Below are positions 43,311 through 51,990 of a DNA stretch of 64,000 nt, one piece after another. The stretch comes from Acidobacteriota bacterium (GTDB lineage: Bacteria; Acidobacteriota; UBA6911; RPQK01; JAJDTT01). Both the position numbers and the translations under genes were made by a program. How positions within the stretch are numbered: position 1 is the first letter of the stretch; each line of letters starts with the position of its first letter. A model generated the notes under the pieces. The model made no database searches and was not told where the DNA came from. It was given only the letters and a program-made list of their open reading frames with translations. The stretch is taken from contig JAPPLF010000016.1 in assembly GCA_028874215.1 (NCBI GenBank), forward strand, positions 40,685 to 104,684, written 5' to 3'.

Positions 43311-43356
43311 TTGAGTTGAATTCGTTCCGCCGTTACCCATAACCTGTTTTGTTGAG

Positions 43357-44037
43357 ATGACTCCCGTACTGGCATTTTCACGCGTTTCGAAGGCCTACGG
43401 AGAATCCGCCGGAGGAAGTCTGACGGCGCTTCACGACGTCTCTTTCCAGGTGGCCTCAGGACGCCGGGTGGCCATCGTGGGACGGAGCGGCAGCGGCAAG
43501 TCCACCCTCCTGCATCTGGCCGCGGGCATCGACCTGCCCACCCGCGGCCGGGTCGAGGTTCTGGGAAAGGACCTCTCCCGTTTTTCGGACCGCGACCGGA
43601 CCCTTTTGCGCAGAAACGAGATCGGCCTCGTCTTCCAGTTTTTCCATCTCCTGCCCCACCTGCCGGTCCGGGAGAATGTGGCGCTCCCGGCACTGGTCGC
43701 CGGCGGGAAACCCCGTGACTTCGAACCCCGGGTGCTGGAGTTGTTGGACCGGGTCGGCCTGGCCGATCGCGCCGACGATCCGGTGAGCAACCTGAGCGGC
43801 GGAGAGATGCAGCGGGTGGCCATCTGCCGGGCTCTCCTGCGGCGCCCCCGGCTGATCCTGGCGGACGAGCCCACGGGGAACCTGGACGACGAGAACTCCT
43901 GGCTGGTCCTGGAGCTGATGCTGGAGTTGGTGACCCGGGAGAAGGCCACGCTGCTCTACGTCACCCACAGCCGGGAGCTGGCGGGACTGGCCGACGAGAC
44001 CTGGCGGATCCACAGCGGGGTCCTGGACGCCGCATGA
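43357..44037 (+). CDS. ABC transporter ATP-binding protein (LolD/MacB type)
   Basis: A 226-residue ATPase. Walker A GRSGSGKST is at 42-50, the Q-loop is VFQFFHLLP, the signature LSGGE is at 146-150, Walker B is LILADEP (166-172), and the switch His is in YVTHSREL. Its sequence fits the LolD/MacB/FtsE subgroup that works with FtsX-type permeases. The stop codon overlaps the permease start (ATGA). With the permease and the lipocalin-like protein that follow, it forms an AttEFGH-like system. It is the first gene after the Fur boxes, so iron-dependent repression is likely. The ribosome site is weak. Confidence 0.92.
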   Translation: MTPVLAFSRVSKAYGESAGGSLTALHDVSFQVASGRRVAIVGRSGSGKSTLLHLAAGIDLPTRGRVEVLGKDLSRFSDRDRTLLRRNEIGLVFQFFHLLPHLPVRENVALPALVAGGKPRDFEPRVLELLDRVGLADRADDPVSNLSGGEMQRVAICRALLRRPRLILADEPTGNLDDENSWLVLELMLELVTREKATLLYVTHSRELAGLADETWRIHSGVLDAA

Positions 44038-46556
44038 GGCGCTACCTGCTTCACACCCTGAAGACCCGTCTCCGGGCGGGCCGGTCGCTCTATCTTCTGA
44101 CGATCTTCGGAGTCGCCCTGGGCGTCGCCTCGGTCCTCTCGGTGCAGATCATCAACCTGAGCGCCGTGGCCGCATTCCGGGGAGCTCTCCGGGCCGTGGG
44201 ATCGGACGCGGATCTCACCGTTCGTGGCTTGAACCGGACTCTCCCGGAGAGCCTCTTTCCGGAAGTGCTCGCCACCCGCGGCGTCCGGGGAGCCTGGCCG
44301 GTCTACCGGCTGGACGTGGCGGTGAAGGGATCGGATTCATTGCTCCTGGAGGTGATGGGAATCGATCTCATTTCTCCGGCTTCGCGGGAGAGTCTGGAAC
44401 TGCTGGGCCGGGAGAAGGCGTCGGAAGGCTTGACTCAACCCGGCTGGATGGCCGTGACTCCCGAGCTGGCCCGTGTCCAAGGCTGGTCCGTGGGAGATTC
44501 CATCGAAGTTTCCTGCGGCCCGCGGGAGGCCCGTCTGGTCATCGGCGCCCTGGTGGACTTCGCCCGGGTCACGACGTTGGCCGGGGCCAAGCTGGCGGTC
44601 ATGGACATCTCCCAGGTCCAGGGCCTGCTGGGCCGGCCGGGCGACCTGCACGAGATTCATGTCGAGGCGGCGGCTGAAGATCGCGCGGATCTCAAAGCGC
44701 TTCTGGAACGACGCCTGGGTCCTTCGGTGGAAGTGCTGACTCCGACGCAGAGGGAGGACGAGGCGGCCGGTCTTCTGAGCGCGTTCCGCCTGAACCTGAC
44801 GGCGCTGAGCCTGATCAGCCTCTTCGTGGGCAGCTTCGTCGTCTATACCAGCTCCCAGGCGCTGCTGGTGCGCCGGAGGCGCGAGTTCGGAGTGCTCCGG
44901 GCCGTGGGGGCGACCCGGGCGCAGCTCTTGGGACTCATTCTCTTCGAGGCCGCCTTGGTGGGGGCGCTGGGGGTGGTCCTGGGAACCGGCCTGGGTTACT
45001 GGGCCGCCCGAGCCAACGTGGACGCCGTCAGCGCCACCCTGACCCAGGTCTATCTCCTGAACGAGATCACCTCCCTCCAGGTTCCCCCGTGGGTCTACCT
45101 GGCGGGCGCCGCGGCCGGCATGGGCGCCGCGCTGGCCGGGACCCTCCTCCCCGCCCTGGACCTCTGTCTCTCTCCTCCCCGGTCGCTTCTCTCTTCCCGG
45201 CTCCTGCAGGAAAGGGTGAGGACCTCGGCGATTCCCCTGGCCCTGGCCGGGACCGGGATTCTGGCGATGGCGGCAGCCTGGTACCGTTTCGCCGCGGACT
45301 GGCGTCCGGCCGGCTTCGTTCTGGGCATCGCTCTGCTGATGGCCATCCCGTTGTTCACTCCCATCCTGGTCCGGGCGGCGTCGCTGCTGCCCCTGTCCGG
45401 ACTCGGCGTCCGATACGGGTTCCGTTCCCTGGCCGGACGCTGGACCACCACCGTCTTCACGGCCTCCTCCCTGGCCATTGCGGTCAGCATGATGGTCGGC
45501 GTCACCCTCAAGACCAGCAGCTTCCGGGAGACGCTGGAAGTCTGGTTGCGGACCTCGGTCCAGGCCGACATCTACGTCAAGACCGAGTCCTGGAGGGGAC
45601 GAGGCGACGAGACCGCCCTGAGCCCGGAGCTGATTTCCCGATTGTCCCGGACCAGGGACGTCGTGGCCCTGGACCGCTACCGGAGGCTGACGGTCCGCTC
45701 CGGCGGCGAGCGCATCTTTCTGGCCGGGGTCGAGACCGGCCTTCCCGGGGGCGAGGCCCGGTTTCCGCTGACGGGAGGAGATCCGGACGCCGCCTACCGG
45801 CAGTTCCGGGAAGAGGGCGCAACTCTGGTTGGGGAGACTCTGGCGCGGCGGCGCGGTCTGGAGCCGGGGGCCCACCTCCCTCTGGTCACTCCAGACGGTG
45901 AGCGGCGGGTTCCCATTGCCGGCATCTACTACGACTATCAGCCGGGAACGGGGCTGGCCGTGGTGGGCCTGGAGACCATGGAACGGCTCTTCGGCCCGGG
46001 GCCCGTCCACAGCGTGGCCCTTTACCTGAAGCCCGGAGCCGACACCGGCGAGACCGTCGACCGCCTCCGGGCGGCGCACGCGGGTGATTCGCTCCTCTTT
46101 CGAAGCAACCGGAAGCTGCGCCAGGAGGTGATGGAGATCTTCGACCAGACCTTTGCCGTCACGCGGCTCCTGCAGGGGACGAGCCTGCTGATCGCCGTCG
46201 CGGGCATCATATTGACGCTGTTGGTGCTGGCTCGGGAGGAGTCGGCCGAGCTCGCTCTCTACCGGTCCCTCGGCGCCCGGCGGTCGCAGCTCTTCCGGAT
46301 CTTTGTGGGCAAGGGGCTGGGCATGGGGGTCGCCGGGCTCGCGCTGGGTCTGGCGGGTGGAGTGCTCCTGGCGGGCATCCTGGTCTTCGTCATCAATCGG
46401 GCCTACTTCGGGTGGACCATCCAGGTCTACTGGCCCTGGGGAACGGTCCTGGTCCAGTCGGCGACCATCCTGGCGGCGGCAGTGCTGGCAAGCCTGTATC
46501 CGGCGCTGGCGGCCAGCCGGACGCCGGCGACCCAACTCAGCCGAGAGGACCTTTAG
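44034..46556 (+). CDS. FtsX-family ABC permease, two fused modules
   Basis: An 840-residue permease. An N-terminal helix (about 17-40, LYLLTIFGVALGVASVLSV) is followed by a periplasmic domain, three helices at about 260-370 (LISLFVGSFVVYTSSQALLVRRRREFGVLRAVGAT, the FtsX signature) and a second module from about 400. That module has a second periplasmic domain and a terminal helix bundle (about 720-825, SAELALYRSLGARRSQLF). Related systems encode these halves as two proteins; here they are fused. The partner ATPase overlaps upstream, and the lipocalin-like gene starts four bases after the stop. The complex probably moves a lipid or amphiphile across or out of the inner membrane. Confidence 0.9.
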   Translation: MRRYLLHTLKTRLRAGRSLYLLTIFGVALGVASVLSVQIINLSAVAAFRGALRAVGSDADLTVRGLNRTLPESLFPEVLATRGVRGAWPVYRLDVAVKGSDSLLLEVMGIDLISPASRESLELLGREKASEGLTQPGWMAVTPELARVQGWSVGDSIEVSCGPREARLVIGALVDFARVTTLAGAKLAVMDISQVQGLLGRPGDLHEIHVEAAAEDRADLKALLERRLGPSVEVLTPTQREDEAAGLLSAFRLNLTALSLISLFVGSFVVYTSSQALLVRRRREFGVLRAVGATRAQLLGLILFEAALVGALGVVLGTGLGYWAARANVDAVSATLTQVYLLNEITSLQVPPWVYLAGAAAGMGAALAGTLLPALDLCLSPPRSLLSSRLLQERVRTSAIPLALAGTGILAMAAAWYRFAADWRPAGFVLGIALLMAIPLFTPILVRAASLLPLSGLGVRYGFRSLAGRWTTTVFTASSLAIAVSMMVGVTLKTSSFRETLEVWLRTSVQADIYVKTESWRGRGDETALSPELISRLSRTRDVVALDRYRRLTVRSGGERIFLAGVETGLPGGEARFPLTGGDPDAAYRQFREEGATLVGETLARRRGLEPGAHLPLVTPDGERRVPIAGIYYDYQPGTGLAVVGLETMERLFGPGPVHSVALYLKPGADTGETVDRLRAAHAGDSLLFRSNRKLRQEVMEIFDQTFAVTRLLQGTSLLIAVAGIILTLLVLAREESAELALYRSLGARRSQLFRIFVGKGLGMGVAGLALGLAGGVLLAGILVFVINRAYFGWTIQVYWPWGTVLVQSATILAAAVLASLYPALAASRTPATQLSREDL

Positions 46557-46560
46557 CCAA

Positions 46561-47673
46561 ATGCCATTCCTTGCCGGAACTCTGATTGTTCTGAGTCTGT
46601 TGGGGACGACCTTGGATTGGAAACCGGCGCGCTCCGATTACACCTGGTCCTTCCCGCAGGATCACTGGGCCCGGAACGGCTATCGCACCGAATGGTGGTA
46701 CTTCACGGGCCACCTGCGAACCCGCGGAGAGACTCCGCGCCGGTTCGGCTACCAGTTCACCTTCTTCCGGGTCGGGCTCCAGCCCACGGCTCCTCCCCTC
46801 GACTCCGCCTGGACGGCCCGGGACGCCATCATGGGGCACGCGGCGGTGACCGACCTGATGAACAAGCGGCACCTCTTCACCGAGATCCTCTATCGCGCCA
46901 CACCGCTGCTGGGGCAATTCGGGGACGGATCGTCTTCGCTCATCGCCTGGAGCCGGCCTCCCGCCGGCAGTTCCGGCCGCTGGAGCCTGCATTGGAACGG
47001 CAAGGGCTTCGACCTTGCCGCCTCGGACGAGGGCCGGGACTTTTCCTTCCGTCTCACGACCCGCGGGACCAAGGGCCCGGTTTTCCAGGGGCCCAACGGC
47101 TACAGCATCAAGGGAGGAGACGAGGGCGCCGCGAGCCAGTACTACAGCTTCACCCGGATGGCGACCGGCGGCCGGGTTTCCATCGGAGGCGAGGAACACG
47201 CCGTGGAGGGCGTCTCCTGGATGGACAAGGAGTTCGGGTCCAATCAATTGGGAGCCCGTCAGATCGGATGGGACTGGTTCAGCCTGCAGTTGGACGACGG
47301 CCGCGACCTGATGCTCTATCTTCTGAGGGATCGCCGCAATCGGGTGGATTTTGCCAATGGGACGTTGATATCCAAGGAGGGTCGAACCCGGTACCTGGGA
47401 CCGGAGGAGTGGTCGGTGCGGGCCACCGGAGCCTGGGCCAGTCCCCACAACGGCGCCCGCTATCCCGCCGGGTGGCGGCTGCAGGTCCCGGGCGAGGGTC
47501 TGGAGTTGATGGTGACTCCGGAGGTCCCCGACTCGGAGAACGTGAGCCGGCTCCTGCCGGGACTCGCCTACTGGGAGGGTCCGGTCCGGGTCGAAACGCC
47601 GTCGGGCGGCTCGATAGGACAGGGATACGTGGAACTGACCGGATACGCGGAGCGGAGCCGGCCGGCTCTCTGA
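46561..47673 (+). CDS. AttH/CrtC-like lipocalin-domain protein
   Basis: A 370-residue exported protein. A hydrophobic N-terminus (MPFLAGTLIVLSLLGTTL) is followed by the AttH/CrtC family pattern: DHWARNGYRTEWWYFTGHL, RRFGYQFTFFRVGL, HAAVTDLMNKRHLF, SQYYSFTRMATGG, VEGVSWMDKEFGSNQL and GWDWFSLQLDDGRDLMLYLLRD. The family has two lipocalin-like barrels; CrtC is a carotenoid hydratase, while AttH forms occur with ABC transporters. The operon context makes a lipid-binding partner of the transporter more likely than carotenoid synthesis, since no other carotenoid gene is present. Confidence 0.87.
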   Translation: MPFLAGTLIVLSLLGTTLDWKPARSDYTWSFPQDHWARNGYRTEWWYFTGHLRTRGETPRRFGYQFTFFRVGLQPTAPPLDSAWTARDAIMGHAAVTDLMNKRHLFTEILYRATPLLGQFGDGSSSLIAWSRPPAGSSGRWSLHWNGKGFDLAASDEGRDFSFRLTTRGTKGPVFQGPNGYSIKGGDEGAASQYYSFTRMATGGRVSIGGEEHAVEGVSWMDKEFGSNQLGARQIGWDWFSLQLDDGRDLMLYLLRDRRNRVDFANGTLISKEGRTRYLGPEEWSVRATGAWASPHNGARYPAGWRLQVPGEGLELMVTPEVPDSENVSRLLPGLAYWEGPVRVETPSGGSIGQGYVELTGYAERSRPAL

Positions 47674-47712
47674 AGCCGGCGGACGCCCGCGGCGATTAGG
47701 GGCTAACTCAAG

Positions 47713-49353
47713 ATGTCGGCCATAGACTGGGTCATCGTCCTGGGTCTCAACCTGTTGGTCTTCGGCTACGGACTGGTGCGTTCACGCGAAACCAAGACCA
47801 ACCTGGACTGGTTCCTGGGCGGCCGCAGCCTGCCGTTCTGGATCGTGGCCATCTCGCTTTTCGCCACCTCCGTCGACAGCGGCGACATCGTGGGTGTCAA
47901 CGGGATGACCTATCTCGAGGGCATGTCCGTCTTGACGACCTGGTGGCTGGGGGTGGTGACGGGATACGTCATCGCCGCCTTCTACGTGTTGCCTCCCATG
48001 TACCGGGCCGGGTTGTTCACCAATGCCGAGTACCTGGAATATCGTTTCGGTCCGGCGGCTCGCGTGGTCAGCGCCCTGGTGCAGTTCCAGTACCGGACCA
48101 ACATCCTGGCGGGAATCGCCATCTCCCTCCAGTTGACGCTCACGCTGGTCATGGGGCTCGATGAGATCTCGGCCTGGATCGCCGTAGCCGCATTCGCCGG
48201 AATGGCCACCCTGTACTCGGCCCGGGGCGGACTCAAGACCATCGCCTGGGTCGACGCTCTCCTGACCGTCGCCATGATCACCGGAGTCCTGGTCCTGTGG
48301 TCCGTGCTCTGGAACGTCGCCGGCGGCTGGTCGGGCGCGATGGAGAAACTGGCCCTCAAAGGGGGAGCCGAACTGCCCCGCTACCTATTGCATATCGGTA
48401 TTTCCCGCCCCGGCAGCCCCGACCCCCTCGTGGTGACCGCGGCATGGCTCATCCTGGGAGCGGCCTACCCCATCGTGAATCACAGCGAGACCATGAAACT
48501 GTTCGGCGCCCGCTCCCTCTGGGACGTGAAGATGTCGGTTCTCCTGGCCTCGGGCATGACCATGATCCTGATGTACTTCAACGGGACGTTGGGGATCCTG
48601 GGCCGGGCCATCTGGCCCGAGACGCTGCAGCGGCCGGACCAGATCTACCCCCTGCTGGTGAACGAGTTCCTGGGACCGGGGCTGAAGGGAATCGTCGTGG
48701 CCGGGGTGATCGCGGCGGCGATCACCACCTACGAAGGGATCGGCTCGGCCCTGGCGGCCCTCTGCACCCGGGACATCTATGCCCGGCTCTTCGTTCGGGA
48801 CCGGGAAGACAGCCACTATTTCCGGGTCAGCCGCTGGGTGACCCCCTTTGTGGTGGCCGCTTCCTTTGCCTACATTCCCTTCATTCTCCGTTTCGAGAAC
48901 ATCGCCGGTTTCTTCATCAGGGTCACCAGCGTATTCGTCATTCCCCTCATGACCGTCTACCTGATGGGGGTCTTCACGCGAGTCCACCGAAAGAGCGGGA
49001 GCATCGGCCTGGCGGTCGGTTCGGGTTACGGCATCCTCGCCCTGGTGGGCGCCGGCCTGGATCTCTTTCCCGTCTGGTTCACCGACAAGTTTGCCGCCTA
49101 CGTCTGGAGCATCGTCGCCACCTCGGGCGCCATGATTCTGACCTCGTTGTTTTTGGGCCGTGATCCGGCGTCCTCCCTGCCCCGGGGACAGGTGGGCGGC
49201 TGGCTCGACCGGTCCCGCCAGGGCGTGCCCGATCTGGTGAATTCGCCTTTCGAGTTGCACGGCCGCACGGTTCCGTTGTGGGCCCGGCCCAATCTCTGGG
49301 CCGGCCTGGTGATGGCGGCTTCGCTTCTGCTGGTCTTCTACGTCTTCTGGTAG
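47713..49353 (+). CDS. Sodium:solute symporter (SSS family), second
   Basis: A 546-residue polytopic protein with about 13-14 helices starting with DWVIVLGLNLLVFGYGLV, then TNLDWFLGGRSLPFWIVAISLFATSVDSGDIVGVNG, the sodium-site-containing first core helices of the SSS family. It is longer than the symporter at 1928-3373 and has a C-terminal extension with a last helix (SLLLVFYVFW). Imported solute unknown. It follows the AttH-like gene by 39 bases on the same strand and may be part of that transcript. It converges on the PhyH gene with only 13 bases between the stops. Confidence 0.9.
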   Translation: MSAIDWVIVLGLNLLVFGYGLVRSRETKTNLDWFLGGRSLPFWIVAISLFATSVDSGDIVGVNGMTYLEGMSVLTTWWLGVVTGYVIAAFYVLPPMYRAGLFTNAEYLEYRFGPAARVVSALVQFQYRTNILAGIAISLQLTLTLVMGLDEISAWIAVAAFAGMATLYSARGGLKTIAWVDALLTVAMITGVLVLWSVLWNVAGGWSGAMEKLALKGGAELPRYLLHIGISRPGSPDPLVVTAAWLILGAAYPIVNHSETMKLFGARSLWDVKMSVLLASGMTMILMYFNGTLGILGRAIWPETLQRPDQIYPLLVNEFLGPGLKGIVVAGVIAAAITTYEGIGSALAALCTRDIYARLFVRDREDSHYFRVSRWVTPFVVAASFAYIPFILRFENIAGFFIRVTSVFVIPLMTVYLMGVFTRVHRKSGSIGLAVGSGYGILALVGAGLDLFPVWFTDKFAAYVWSIVATSGAMILTSLFLGRDPASSLPRGQVGGWLDRSRQGVPDLVNSPFELHGRTVPLWARPNLWAGLVMAASLLLVFYVFW

Positions 49354-49366
49354 GTCGAGGAACCCG

Positions 49367-50197
49367 CTACCCGCCCGGTTCCACCCAATGCCGGAGCAGA
49401 GGCTGAACCGTCCCGGGCAGAGACTCGAAAACCTCCCGCATGACCAGCGGCACCAGATAAGGCTTGCCGTTGGTCTCGGTCACGATCCGAGCGTGGTCGT
49501 CGGTGCCGAGCAGTATCGGATTCAGGTTGATCCACCACGGCGCGTAGCGGACCACGGCCGCCACCCGGGCGTCACGGCTGAGGACGGGAGCCGCCGAGTG
49601 CCAGATGCGGCTGTCGAACAGGAGCAGGCTTCCCGCTTCCCCGGTCACCTGGACCTCCGTGGGATGGGGCGCCCCGCGGTCGACGCCGTTGTCTCCCGTC
49701 GGGTTGTTGGAAGAGCGATGGCTCTTCGGCACCACGAAGGTGCCCCCCGTCTCGGCCGTGAAGGGCGTGAGCATGAAGATGCCGGTGAGGACCTGGACCG
49801 AGTCGGGATAGGGTGCGGGGATATGGGCGGCGTTGGTCTGGTTGAAGGGCCAGTCCGCGTGCCACACCCGGTCCCGGTGGCCCGGGTCGCTGATCAGTCC
49901 GCCGAGGGAGACGATCCGGGTGTAGTCTCCCCAGAGCCGCTCGATGATGGCCAGGACCCTCGGGTCGGCCAGATAGGGGGCGATGGACTGGTCCAGGTTG
50001 ATGAGTCCCACCACGGCCCCGCCCCGGGTGGTGACCCGGGCGTCTTTGGCTACGAGCTTGGCTTCCTCGGTTTCCAGAGACCGGTCCCGGGCGGACAACA
50101 CATTCCGCCGGACGTCGTCCACCTGGTCCGCGGGGATCACATCCTCCAGCAGGAGCCACCCGTCTTCATCCAAACTCTTCAGCAGAGACTCGACCAT
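49367..50197 (-). CDS. Phytanoyl-CoA dioxygenase (PhyH) family protein
   Basis: A 276-residue 2-oxoglutarate/Fe(II) oxygenase starting at the ATG at 50197 (AAGGGTGG upstream); a start at 50362 would add unlikely residues. The first line MVESLLKSLDEDGWLLLEDVIPADQVDDVRRNV is a typical PhyH opening. The iron facial triad is HxD in VWHADWPF and the distal His in RIWHSAAP, and the 2OG-binding Arg is likely in SRDARVAAVVRYAPWW. Family members hydroxylate small molecules and natural products. The gene is alone on its strand, divergent from the SLATT-like genes. Confidence 0.86.
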   Translation of the reverse strand: MVESLLKSLDEDGWLLLEDVIPADQVDDVRRNVLSARDRSLETEEAKLVAKDARVTTRGGAVVGLINLDQSIAPYLADPRVLAIIERLWGDYTRIVSLGGLISDPGHRDRVWHADWPFNQTNAAHIPAPYPDSVQVLTGIFMLTPFTAETGGTFVVPKSHRSSNNPTGDNGVDRGAPHPTEVQVTGEAGSLLLFDSRIWHSAAPVLSRDARVAAVVRYAPWWINLNPILLGTDDHARIVTETNGKPYLVPLVMREVFESLPGTVQPLLRHWVEPGG

Positions 50198-50412
50198 GAA
50201 AGCCACCCTTCGGCTGGGCGGTTCATTCTTCCAAACCGCGGCGCCCATGCGCAAGACGGCGGATGACGAGAGTCGGGTATGAGAAGAACCGGCCTGGCGC
50301 CACCGGTTGAACCTCGTCTTTTCCGGCATGCAATCGTTAACTCTAAATGGGGATTCAAACACAGGTTCGAGACCACGAGGGTGAGGGTTTCAGCCCCGGG
50401 AGAGGTGAAGGT

Positions 50413-50967
50413 ATGAAAAACCAGGAACACCACAATCTTCTCTTCCAGGTCCGTATTTCGATTTGCTACCACGCCAGGCGACAGTTCTTCTTCCAGGTTC
50501 TCAGTCGGTGGAGCAACGTCCCGTTGTTGCTGCTCGGCGCCGGAACGGCTGTGCTGGCCCTCCAGGACGGTTCCTGGTGGATTCTCGGAGCGGGACTGGG
50601 GACTGCGCTCGTCTCCATTCTGAAGCTCATCATTCCTTCTGAAGACAAGGTGGCCCGGCATGCCGAGTTGCTCCGGGACTACACGGTGCTCGCCAATCGA
50701 CTCTACGCCAGTTCCTCCCGGAAGACGGTCAAGGCCGTCTTCGAGGACAATATGGACTTGGATTTCCTGGCGCCCCAGGGGAAGTATGTGGTCTGGGCGC
50801 TCTGCTACAACACCCTGATCCGGACCATGGACCTTGCCGGCAAGAAAGATCCGATTGCCGTGGCTTGGTGGCAACGGCTGACGGCCCACTTTTTCGATTT
50901 GGGGACGAACCGCTTCGCCAAGAAAGATCAAGGGCCTGCCGCGGCCTCATGTTCTCGAACCGATTAG
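50413..50967 (+). CDS. Two-helix SLATT-like membrane protein 1
   Basis: A 184-residue protein from the ATG at 50413, preceded by GGAGAGG. It has a basic N-terminal stretch (SICYHARRQFFFQVLSRWSN), two closely spaced helices (about 36-51 and 56-74, LLLLGAGTAVLALQ and WILGAGLGTALVSILKLII), then a helical cytoplasmic part (ARHAELLRDYTVLANRLYAS) and a conserved end (WWQRLTAHFFDLGTNRFAKK). The YHxRRxxF-2TM-helical layout resembles the SLATT family, predicted pore-forming effectors in bacterial conflict systems, but no nucleotidyltransferase or SLOG partner is adjacent. Family placement is by pattern only. A paralogue lies downstream. Confidence 0.7.
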   Translation: MKNQEHHNLLFQVRISICYHARRQFFFQVLSRWSNVPLLLLGAGTAVLALQDGSWWILGAGLGTALVSILKLIIPSEDKVARHAELLRDYTVLANRLYASSSRKTVKAVFEDNMDLDFLAPQGKYVVWALCYNTLIRTMDLAGKKDPIAVAWWQRLTAHFFDLGTNRFAKKDQGPAAASCSRTD

Positions 50968-51291
50968 GGAGTCAGACACGGGTTCGGGTAGCGGAGGAGA
51001 ACGGGTGCCGGGTCAGGCGGTGTGGATTTCTCCTGGCCTCCTCGAACATACTGGCGACCGACGCAGCCTTGTGAGCGCCGAAAAGACGACCTCGGCGGGG
51101 AGACCCAAACGGCGGGCGGGCAGGAAGGCAGCCGCCTCCGGGAAAAAGGCTCCCAACCGCCGTCAACCGGTCCCAGGACGTACCGGTCCACGACACCGTG
51201 TCTTCCCCGTCAGCGGACTAACCTGGAGGGAGCAAGGGCTCGGGAAAGGTCGGCTCCTGATCCCGAGGCCGGCATGAGGAGCCGTGAAGAC
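50968..51291 (+). other. 324-base gap between the paralogues, enlarged leader
   Basis: The bases TCAGACACGGGTTCGGGT at about 50974 resemble TCAAACACAGGTTCGAGA, which lies 58 bases before the first paralogue. So the leader seems to have been duplicated with the gene and then expanded by about 260 bases. A small basic frame (51005-51277, with GRPKRRAGRKAAASGKKAPN) is present but lacks a ribosome site and is probably not a gene. Confidence 0.35.
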
Positions 51292-51810
51292 ATGAAGACC
51301 TACGAATACGATGTTCTCCTTTTCGGTGTCCGCCGCTCGATCCGCTACCATTCCAGACGCCAAGCGTTCTTCGAGGGCGTGAATCGATGGACCAATTTCC
51401 TGCTGCTGCTGTTCGGTTCCGGAACGGTCGCTCTGGCGGTCCAGGACCGTCCGTCGTGGATTCTGGGATTGGGACTAGGGGTTGCGCTCGTTTCCAGCCT
51501 CAAGCTCGTCTTCGCCTTTGCCGTCAAGGCGACCCAACATGCCCAGTTCGTCAGGGACTTCACACTGCTCGAAAAGCGGCTCCGCGCCGATGACTCCGAG
51601 GAGACGGTCATGGCCGTCACCCAGGAACGTCTGGATCTGGAGGCCTTGGAACCTCCCGTCATGCAAGTGCTCGACGTGCTCTGCCACAATGACCTTCTGC
51701 GAGCAATGGGTTACGCCGACGAGAAAGAGCAGGTAGCCGTGACCTGGTGGCAACGGCGAACAGCCCACTTTTTCAATTTCGGAACGCACCGCCTGGCCAA
51801 AGGAGGCTAG
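51292..51810 (+). CDS. Two-helix SLATT-like membrane protein 2
   Basis: A 172-residue paralogue of the preceding gene. I chose the ATG at 51292 because MKTYEYDVLLFGVRRSIRYH aligns with the first paralogue's start (MKNQEHHNLLFQVRISICYH) and GAGGAG lies upstream; an in-frame ATG at 51274 is possible. It has the same YHSRRQAFF motif, two helices at about 35-70, the segment LDLEALEPPVMQVLDVLCHNDLLRAMGYAD and the end WWQRRTAHFFNFGTHRLAK. DEPPVL-like and CHNxLxRA patterns are those I associate with stand-alone SLATT proteins. Function is unproven. Confidence 0.7.
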   Translation: MKTYEYDVLLFGVRRSIRYHSRRQAFFEGVNRWTNFLLLLFGSGTVALAVQDRPSWILGLGLGVALVSSLKLVFAFAVKATQHAQFVRDFTLLEKRLRADDSEETVMAVTQERLDLEALEPPVMQVLDVLCHNDLLRAMGYADEKEQVAVTWWQRRTAHFFNFGTHRLAKGG

Positions 51811-51930
51811 GCACCCGCCACGCCCGCAAGATCCCGTTCGCGGGTACGGCCTGCCACGATGTTCAGGCGAAAGCCGGTTCACGATACGCGGAGTCGGGAG
51901 TGAAGGCTCTCCTGCCGCCGTTACTTCGGG

Positions 51931-51957
51931 GTGTGGGGGACTACATGTCGCCCCTCC
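51931..51957. repeat. Dispersed palindrome family B, degenerate copy
   Basis: GTGGGGGACTACATGTCGCC followed by CCTCC lies upstream of the SDR gene. It retains the GGGGGAC left arm and a degenerate right arm. Confidence 0.5.
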
Positions 51958-51990
51958 TGGGCCCCCCTCCAATCGGGTAAAAGAGAATTC

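Noticed and set aside
46561..47673. Carotenoid hydratase CrtC
   Set aside because: No carotenoid pathway genes are present and the ABC transporter context fits the AttH branch better.
51005..51277. Small basic open frame between the SLATT-like genes
   Set aside because: No ribosome site, arginine-rich composition typical of chance frames in GC-rich DNA, and it overlaps the expected leader of the next gene.
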